From Cryptomeria japonica (taxonomy: Eukaryota > Streptophyta > Pinopsida > Cupressales > Cupressaceae), in NCBI RefSeq assembly GCF_030272615.1, contig NW_026729190.1:65001-87500 (forward strand): DNA of 22,500 nucleotides, written 5' to 3'. Made by a program: the position numbers and the translations under genes. The notes beneath the pieces are model-generated. The model was given only the letters and a program-made list of their open reading frames with translations, was not told the origin of the DNA and searched no databases. Below, piece by piece: positions 16,985 to 22,500 of this stretch. Within the stretch, counting starts at the first letter, position 1; each line of letters starts with the position of its first letter.

Positions 16985-17206
16985 GCAAGGCATGCGCACC
17001 AAGGTGCCCACCCGAGGTGCACACCCGGGGCAAACCGGGCTCCGACTTCGTGCAGGCCGCACCTTGGAGCACACTTCGGAGCGCTCCTTGGTGCGCACCA
17101 TGGTGCCCACCAGGGCGCACCCGAGGCAAACCGGGCTCCGACTTCGTGCACGCCGCACCTTGGAGCACACATCGGAGCGCTCCCAGGTTCGCACCAGCGT
17201 TGCGCA

Positions 17207-17339
17207 CCTTTGATGCGCTGCCTTCACTAATTTCCAGAAAAGGCAAAAAAAAACGATATTTTAAAATTTCCGTTCTGAAAGATAGTGAAAAAAACGGAAC
17301 GCGGGTGCCATCTTGAGCCCTTCCTGATGCGCAGCCCAG
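17207..17339. repeat. AT-rich module 10 (equivalent of module 6)
   Basis: Shares TTCCGTTCTGAAAG and GAGCCCTTCCTG with module 6; has CGATATTTTAAAATTTCC where module 6 has CGAGATTTTAAAATTTCC. Confidence 0.9.
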
Positions 17340-17720
17340 GCAAGTTGTGCGCACCAAGGTGCCCACCCTGGCGGAGGTGCGCGCCCGGGGCAAACCGGGC
17401 TCCGACTTCGTGCACTGCATGGTGCCCACCAAGGCGCGCAACCCAGCCAAGGTGCCCACCGCAGCGAAGGTGCACGCGAGGTGCGCACCCGAGGTGCACA
17501 CCCGGGGCAAACCGGGCTCCGACTTCGTGCACGCCGCACCTTGGAGCACACTTCAGAGCGCTCCTTGGTACGCACCAGGGCGCGCAACCCAGCCAAGGTG
17601 CTCACCCCGGCGAAGGTGCACGCGAGGTGCGCACCCGGGGCAAACCGGGCTCGGACTTCGTGCACGCCGCACCTTGGAGCACACATCGGAGCGCTCCCGG
17701 GTTCGCACCAGCATTGCGCA
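17340..17720. repeat. GC-rich GGTGCGCACC repeats between modules 10 and 11
   Basis: Matches 15254-15480 closely in its left part, then joins to CGGGCTCGGACTTCG and GCACACATCGGAGCGCTCCC. No gene is seen. Confidence 0.85.
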
Positions 17721-17860
17721 CCTTTGATGCGCTGCCTTCACTAATTTCCAGAAAAGGCAAAAAAAAGAAAAAAATGAGATTTTAAAATTTCCGTTTTGAA
17801 AGATAGTGAAAAAAACGGAACGCGGGTGCCATCTTGAGCCCGCCCTGGTGTGCAGCCCAG
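17721..17860. repeat. AT-rich module 11, last before the 7.9-kb junction
   Basis: Full module with an interrupted A run (AAAAAAGAAAAAAATGAG), followed by GAGCCCGCCCTGGTGTGCAG. Only about 20 bp separate its end from the junction to the G-rich minisatellite. Confidence 0.9.
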
Positions 17861-17879
17861 GCAAGTTGTGCGCACCAAG

Positions 17880-18337
17880 GCACCCACCCTGGCCAAGGTG
17901 GGTCACGGGGTGGGTCCTAGGGTGGGTAACGGGGTGGGTACTAAGGTGCGTGCCAAGGTGGGTCATAGGGTGGGTGCCAAGGTGGGCACCAGGGTGGGTG
18001 TGCACCAACCCTAGCCAGGGTAGGTCACGGGGTGGTTGTCGGGGTGGGCGTCAAGGAGCCAAGGTGGGTGGCAAGTAGCCAAGTTGCGTGCCAAGGTGGG
18101 TGTCGGGGTGGGTGCCAAGGATCCAAGGTGGGTGCCAAGGAACCAAGGTGGGTGTCTGGGTGGGTGCCGAGGTGGGAGCCAGGGTGGGTCCCAAGGTGAG
18201 TGCAAAGGTGGGTGCCAGGGTCAAGGTGAGTGCCAATGTGGGTTCCAAGGTGCCAGGGTCAGGGTGAGTGCCAATGTGGGTTCAAAGGTGCTAAGTTGGG
18301 TGCGAGGTTGGGTGCGAGGGTGGGTGGGTGCCAAGGT
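17880..18337. repeat. G-rich minisatellite, second copy (partial)
   Basis: Matches 9943-10400 of the first G-rich minisatellite. The left 1.2 kb of that array is absent here. Confidence 0.95.
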
Positions 18338-18376
18338 GTGCTAGGTGGAAGCCCGGGTGGGTCGGCATCCCATGGG

Positions 18377-18742
18377 TGTCGAGTTGGGTGCCTGATGGGT
18401 GCTTCTTGTCAAGTTTTAGTCGTCGGGACTCATTTCGAGCCTTAGAGGTCGTTTCTTGTCCGGTTGCCCTGTCTTCGACCTGGGAACCCAATTTTGGTCC
18501 TCGGGTCCCATTTTTTTTTGTCTCGCATCCCACTTTTGGCCTGTGGCCTTTTCGGGGTCGATTCTCGTTTTGGGCATCAGAGCATGTTTCTTCTCCTAAA
18601 ACCCAATATTTGTTTATTAAGTCTCGGAACACATTTTTGTTCTCGTGGACCCATCATGGGTCTTGGAACGCATTTGTGGTCCTTGGGTCCCATTTTGCAT
18701 CCCGAAACTTGTGTTTTGGTGCTTGATCCCTATTTTGGGTGC
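18377..18742. repeat. T-rich degenerate repeats upstream of 5S copy 2
   Basis: Matches 10440-10805; no gene is seen. Confidence 0.7.
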
Positions 18743-19106
18743 CCACCTTGCACCAAGTGCGCACCCGGGGCAAACCGAGCGCCTTGGTGCACCGGGGCAA
18801 GATCGAGCGTGCACCCGAGGCGCCCCGAACATGCACCAAGGTGCACTCGGCCCACATGTGAGCGCAGGTCGTTGCGCCCGAGGTGGTGTGTGGGCACCGC
18901 GTTGCAGACGGGACACTGCACGCACACGACGCCCCCTACAGGTGCACGCACGTAGGCCGGGCCGGGTGCACACCCGACGCCCTAGCAAGGTGCGCGCACC
19001 CGGGCAGGGCTCACACTTGGCGAACGGGGCGCACTTCGCGAGGGAGGGTGTGCACCTCGACGGGGGTGGGTGGCCGGGGTGGATTCGCACGTGGGTCGCG
19101 GTTTGC
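18743..19106. other. GC-rich 5S upstream flank, copy 2
   Basis: Matches 10806-11169 with isolated substitutions; no gene is seen. Confidence 0.7.
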
Positions 19107-19134
19107 TAAGTACACACTGCGACAAGCTCATAAC
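19107..19134 (+). promoter_or_regulatory. Possible 5S upstream elements, copy 2
   Basis: TAAGTA at -28 and C at -1, identical to copy 1. Tentative for the same reason. Confidence 0.35.
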
Positions 19135-19252
19135 GGGTGCGATCATACCAGCGTTAGTGCACCGGATCCCATCAGAACTCCGCAGTTAAGCGCGCTTGGG
19201 CCGGAGTAGTACTGGGATGGGTGACCTCCCGGGAAGTCCCGGTGTTGCACCC
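19135..19252 (+). rRNA. 5S ribosomal RNA gene, copy 2
   Basis: A complete 118-bp 5S gene, identical to copy 1 apart from G at 19153 (CCAGCGTTAG against CCAGCATTAG). As far as I recall, G at this position is the more usual form in non-flowering seed plants. A box, C-box region, terminal stem and the T run are intact. It lies 7937 bp from copy 1 in the same orientation. Confidence 0.97.
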
Positions 19253-19258
19253 TTTTTT
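19253..19258 (+). terminator. T6 RNA polymerase III terminator, 5S copy 2
   Basis: Six consecutive T immediately after the gene, as in copy 1. Confidence 0.9.
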
Positions 19259-19676
19259 AGTTTTTCGCCGGGCATCGCAATGCTATTTGAATAAACCTTT
19301 TGCCCGTTTGCGTTCTCGTCGGGGCCGGGCCGGGCCGGGGTGCGCTGCCCGCACTACCGCGCGCGCGGGGGCGACACCGAGCGCGCACCCGAGGCGCCCC
19401 GAGCACACAGGCCACGGTGCAACCCGGGCGTTGTGCGCGCACCCCGGTGCGCCCGAGGTGCTGCGCGCGCACCCAGGTGAAATCGGTGTGCACCTCGGCC
19501 AGTGCGCGCTCGGTCGAGTCGTGCACGTTGGCCAAGGTGCACGGTGATGTTTCTTACTCTAAGGTTCCGCACCAGACGCCCGGGACAGGTGAGCGAAGCT
19601 GGGCGGGGCCGGGTGCGCGGCCGGGGCAGGTGCACGCAGCTGGAGAGAGCTTTGGAGCACACTTCGGAGCGCACCA
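19259..19676. other. GC-rich 5S downstream flank, copy 2
   Basis: Matches 11322-11740 with GGGCCGGGCCGGGG for GGGCCGAGCCGGGG, one G fewer near 19367, and a few other substitutions; no gene is seen. Confidence 0.7.
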
Positions 19677-19808
19677 ATGATGCGCTCCATTCAAAAGTTT
19701 CCTGAAAAGGCAAAAAAAGTTGAGATTATAGAATTTCCCACTTGAGAGATTGTAAAAAAAAAAAATTTAAAATGAAGGAAACGCGGGTGCCAAGGTGTGC
19801 GCAGCCCA
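19677..19808. repeat. AT-rich module 1, second unit
   Basis: Same divergent form as 11741-11872. Confidence 0.85.
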
Positions 19809-20419
19809 GCCAAGGTGTGCGCACCAAGGCGCCCACCCTGGCGAAGGTGCACGCAAGGTGCGCACCCGAGGCAAACCGGACAATTAACCCAACTTTCGAC
19901 TTCGCGCGCACCTTGGAGCGCACTTCGGAGCGCTCCTTGGTGCGCACCAATCTTGGGCACCTCGGAGTGCACCATGGCGCCCACCAAGGTGCGCACCCGG
20001 GGCAAACCGAGCTCCGACTTCGTGCGCACCTTGGAGCGCACGAAAGGTGCGCACCATGGCGCCCACCAAGGTGCGCAGCCCAGCCAAGGCGTGCGCATCA
20101 AGGTGCGCACCCTGGCGAAGGTGCGCACCCGGGGCAAACCGAGCTCCGACTTCGTGCGCACCTTGGAGCGCACAAAAGGTGCGCAACCCAGCCAAGGTGT
20201 GCGCACCCCGGTCAAACCGAGCTCCGAATCGTGCGCACCAGAGGTGCACGCCATCGTGCGCACCTTGGAGCACACTTCGGAGCCCTCCTTGGTGCGCGCC
20301 GATGTTGCGCACCTCGGAGCGCACCCGGGGAAAACAATGCAATTAACCCGACTTTCGACTTCGTGGGCACCTCGGAGCGCTCTCGGGTTCGCACCTCGGA
20401 GCACACCGAGGTGCGCACC
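19809..20419. repeat. GC-rich GGTGCGCACC repeats, CGAGCTCCGA subtype, second unit
   Basis: Matches 11873-12483; no gene is seen. Confidence 0.85.
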
Positions 20420-20476
20420 TTTGATGCGCTGCCTTCACCAATTTCCAGAAAAGGCAAGAAAACATTGAGAAGGTGT
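20420..20476. repeat. AT-rich module 2 (truncated), second unit
   Basis: Matches 12484-12540. Confidence 0.85.
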
Positions 20477-21385
20477 GCGCACCGAGGTGCCCACCCTGGC
20501 GAAGGTGCACGCGAGGTGCGCACCCGGGGCAAACCGGGCTCCGACTTCGTGCACGCCGCACCTTGGAGCACACTTCGGAGCGCTCCTTGGTGCGCACCAG
20601 GGCGCGCAACCCAGCCGAGGTGCCCACCCCGGCGAAGGTGCACGCGAGGTGCGCACCCGGGGCAAACCGGGCTCCGACTTCGTGCACGCCATGGTGCCCA
20701 CCGCGGCGAAGGTGCACGCGAGGTGCGCACCCGGGGCAAACCGGGCTCCGACTTCGTGCACGCCGCACCTTGGAGCACACTTCGGAGCGCTCCTTGGTGC
20801 GCACCATGGTGCCCACCAGGGCGCGCAACCCCGCCGAAGGTGCACGCGAGGTGCGCACCCGGGGCAAACCGGGCTCCGACTTCGTGCACGCCGCACCTTG
20901 GAGCACACTTCGGAGCGCTCCTTGGTGCGCACCATGGTGCCCACCAGGGCGCGCAACCCCGCCGAAGGTGCACGCGAGGTGCGCACCCGGGGCAAACCGG
21001 GCTCCGACTTCGTGCACGCCGCACCTTGGAGCACACTTCGGAGCGCTCCTTGGTGCGCACCAGGGCGCGCAACCCAGCCGAGGTGCCCACCCCGGCGAAG
21101 GTGCGTACCCGGGGCAAACCGGGCTCCGACTTCGTGCACGCCGCACCTTGGAGCACACTTCGGAGCGCTCCTTGGTGCGCACCATGGTGCCCACCAGGCC
21201 GCGCAACCCAGCCAAGGTGTGCGCACCAAGGTGCACGCGAGGTGCGCACCCGGGGCAAACCGGGGTCCGACTTCGTGCACGCCGCACCTTGGAGCACACA
21301 TCGGGGCGCTCCCGGGTTCGCACCGGCGTTGCGCACCGTGGTGGGCACCTCGGAGCACACCAAGGTGGGCAGCGAGGTGCGCACC
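20477..21385. repeat. GC-rich GGTGCGCACC repeats, CGGGCTCCGA subtype, second unit
   Basis: Matches 12541-13523 but is 74 bp shorter. One GCCATGGTGCGCACCGCGG unit (62 bp) and a CACGCGAGGTGC piece (12 bp) are missing. No gene is seen. Confidence 0.9.
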
Positions 21386-21517
21386 TTTGATGCGATGCCT
21401 TCACTAATTTCCATAAAAGGCAAAAAAAAAACGAGATTTTAAAATTTCCGTTTTGAAAGATAGTGAGAAAAAGGGAATGCTGGTGCCATCTTGAGCCCGC
21501 CCTGGTGCGCAGCCCAG
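21386..21517. repeat. AT-rich module 3, second unit
   Basis: Carries the GCGATGCC, CCATAAAAGG and GGGAATGCTGG variants of module 3. Confidence 0.9.
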
Positions 21518-21878
21518 CCAAGGTGTGCGCACCAAGGTGCCCACCCTGGCGAAGGTGCGCGCCCGGGCAATTAACCCAACTTCCAACTTCGCGCGCGCCA
21601 GGGTGGGAGCGCACCCAACAACCGGGCCTGGGAAGAGCCAATGCGAGAAACCCCACCAAACGCTCTGACAAAAAAAGAGGGGGCGCTCCAGTAACCCCGC
21701 TTCGGAGCGCACCCTGGGCAAACCCAGCCAAGGTGCCCACCCCGGCCAAGGTGCAGGCGAGGTGCGCACCCGGGGCAAACCGGGCTCCGACAACGTGCAC
21801 GCCGCACCTTGGAGCACACTTCGTAGCGCTCCCGGGTGCGCACCTCAGAGCACACCAAGGTGGGCAGCGAGGTGCGCA

Positions 21879-22012
21879 CCTTTGATGCGCTGCCTTCACT
21901 AATTTCCAGAAAAGGCAAAAAAAAAAGGAGATTTTAAAATTTCCGTTTTGAAAGATAGTGAAAAAAACGGAACGCGCGTGCCATCTTGAGCCCGCCCTGG
22001 TGCGCAGCCCAG
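21879..22012. repeat. AT-rich module 4, second unit
   Basis: Matches 14017-14150. The low-copy segments either side (about 21568-21711 and 22049-22180) are also kept. Confidence 0.9.
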
Positions 22013-22349
22013 GTAAGGTGCCCACCCTGGCAAAGGTGCGCACCCGGGCAATTAACCCTACTTCCGACTTCGTGCGCGCCAGGGTGGCAACCGGGCCTCG
22101 GAAGAGCCAATGCGAGAAACCCCACCAAACGCTCCGACAAAAAAAGAGGCGGCGCTCCAATAACCCCGCTTCGGAGCGCAGCCGGGGCAAACCCAGCCAA
22201 GGTGCCCACCCCGACGAAGGTGCACGCGAGGTGCGCACCCGGGGCAAACCGGGCTCCGACAACGTGCACGCAGCACCTTGGAGCACACTTCGAAGCACTC
22301 CCGGGTGCCCACCGGCGTTGCGCACCGTGGTGGGCAGCGAGGTGCGCAC

Positions 22350-22482
22350 CTTTGATGCGCTGCCTTCACTAATTTCCAGAAAAAGGCAAAAAAAAATGAG
22401 ATTTTAAAATTTCCGTTTTGAAAGATAGTGAAAAAAAAGGAACGCGGGTGCCATCTTGAGCCCGCCCTGGTGCGCAGCCCAG
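22350..22482. repeat. AT-rich module 5, second unit
   Basis: Matches 14488-14620; the window ends 18 bp later. Confidence 0.9.
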
Positions 22483-22500
22483 GCAAGGCATGCGCACCAA

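Larger units (their letters stand above)
15605..17640. repeat. 2365-bp internal duplication, copy B, with a ~278-bp deletion
   Basis: Repeats 13240-15604. The offset falls from 2364 to 2086 near 17113-17120, where CACCAGGGCGCACCCGAGG joins sequences that are about 278 bp apart in copy A. It retains modules 7-10, equivalent to modules 3-6. The right end is indistinct inside the short repeats. Confidence 0.8.
9943..17879 (+). repeat. 7937-bp tandem unit, copy 1, containing a 5S rRNA gene
   Basis: The sequence from 9943 onward recurs from 17880 onward at an offset of 7937 bp, then 7936 and 7862 after small deletions in copy 2. The unit holds the right part of the G-rich minisatellite, the T-rich block, the 5S gene and about 6 kb of GGTGCGCACC repeats with AT-rich modules. 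Identity is very high: few substitutions are visible over the first 2 kb. Confidence 0.95.
1..22500 (-). other. Inferred giant 35S rDNA intergenic spacer with embedded 5S genes
   Basis: The window contains no coding gene apart from two 5S rRNA genes; the rest is nested tandem repeats. Thirteen copies of a minus-strand block resembling the plant RNA polymerase I core promoter lie between 4423 and 8507. Repeated spacer promoters upstream of one gene-proximal promoter are typical of a 35S (18S-5.8S-26S) intergenic spacer. On this reading transcription runs right to left, with 26S beyond 22500 and 18S before position 1. Neither gene is in the window, so the assignment is inferred from promoter-like motifs and layout. 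The alternative is a 5S rDNA array with very long spacers that happens to carry TATA-containing satellites. Confidence 0.55.
17880..22500 (+). repeat. 7.9-kb tandem unit, copy 2 (cut by the window end)
   Basis: Repeats 9943 to about 14638. Offsets are 7937 to about 11430, 7936 after loss of one G, and 7862 after losses of 62 and 12 bp corresponding to about 13085-13147 and 13230-13242. It contains a second complete 5S gene. The right edge of the window is still inside the unit, just past the equivalent of module 5. Confidence 0.95.

Noticed and set aside
11198-19252. Cassandra-type retrotransposon carrying 5S in its terminal repeats
   Set aside because: Identity extends more than 1.2 kb left and 3 kb right of each 5S gene. 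There are no TG...CA ends, primer-binding site or polypurine tract, and each 5S gene keeps a normal terminator.

Overview
The window looks like nuclear ribosomal DNA spacer from a land plant, probably not an angiosperm. Two complete 5S rRNA genes (11198-11315 and 19135-19252, + strand) are the only genes I can support. Their variants (CCGG/CCGG in place of the usual angiosperm CGAG/CTCG helix, and GGGTGC/GCACCC termini) resemble gymnosperm or other non-flowering plant 5S as I recall it. That taxonomic reading is inference. No protein-coding gene, tRNA, 18S, 5.8S or 26S sequence is visible. The many long open frames are by-products of GC-rich tandem repeats that lack stop codons.

Layout, left to right. 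1-4073: a 188-bp satellite, 20 complete intervals plus partial ends. 4073-5440: three diverged units of about 440-485 bp, each with a conserved TATA block and a stem-loop next to it. 5440-5803: short degenerate repeats. 5804-6953: four 311-bp units, each with the same TATA block. 6954-7500: a 52-bp palindromic tandem array. 7570-8719: six further copies of the TATA-block unit, 157 bp when not interrupted. 8720-10400: a G-rich GGGTGGGTGCCAAGG minisatellite. 10440-10805: a T-rich stretch of degenerate repeats. Then the first 5S gene in GC-rich flanks, followed by about 6 kb of GGTGCGCACC-based repeats punctuated by AT-rich modules. From 17880 to the right edge the sequence repeats 9943 onward, including the second 5S gene: a 7937-bp tandem duplication cut off by the window end.

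The 13 TATA blocks (4423-8507) read on the minus strand as CTTATATAGGGGAGG, a very good match to the plant RNA polymerase I core promoter (TATATA(A/G)GGGG with an initiating purine). The simplest model is that the window lies inside a very long 35S intergenic spacer read right to left. In that model 26S lies beyond the right edge and 18S beyond the left edge. Most of the TATA blocks are spacer promoters, the leftmost (start near 4427) is the best gene-promoter candidate, and the 188-bp satellite lies in a transcribed 5' external spacer. The 5S genes would then be embedded in the 35S spacer (linked arrangement) on the opposite strand. This rests on motif matching and layout, because neither flanking rRNA gene is in the window.
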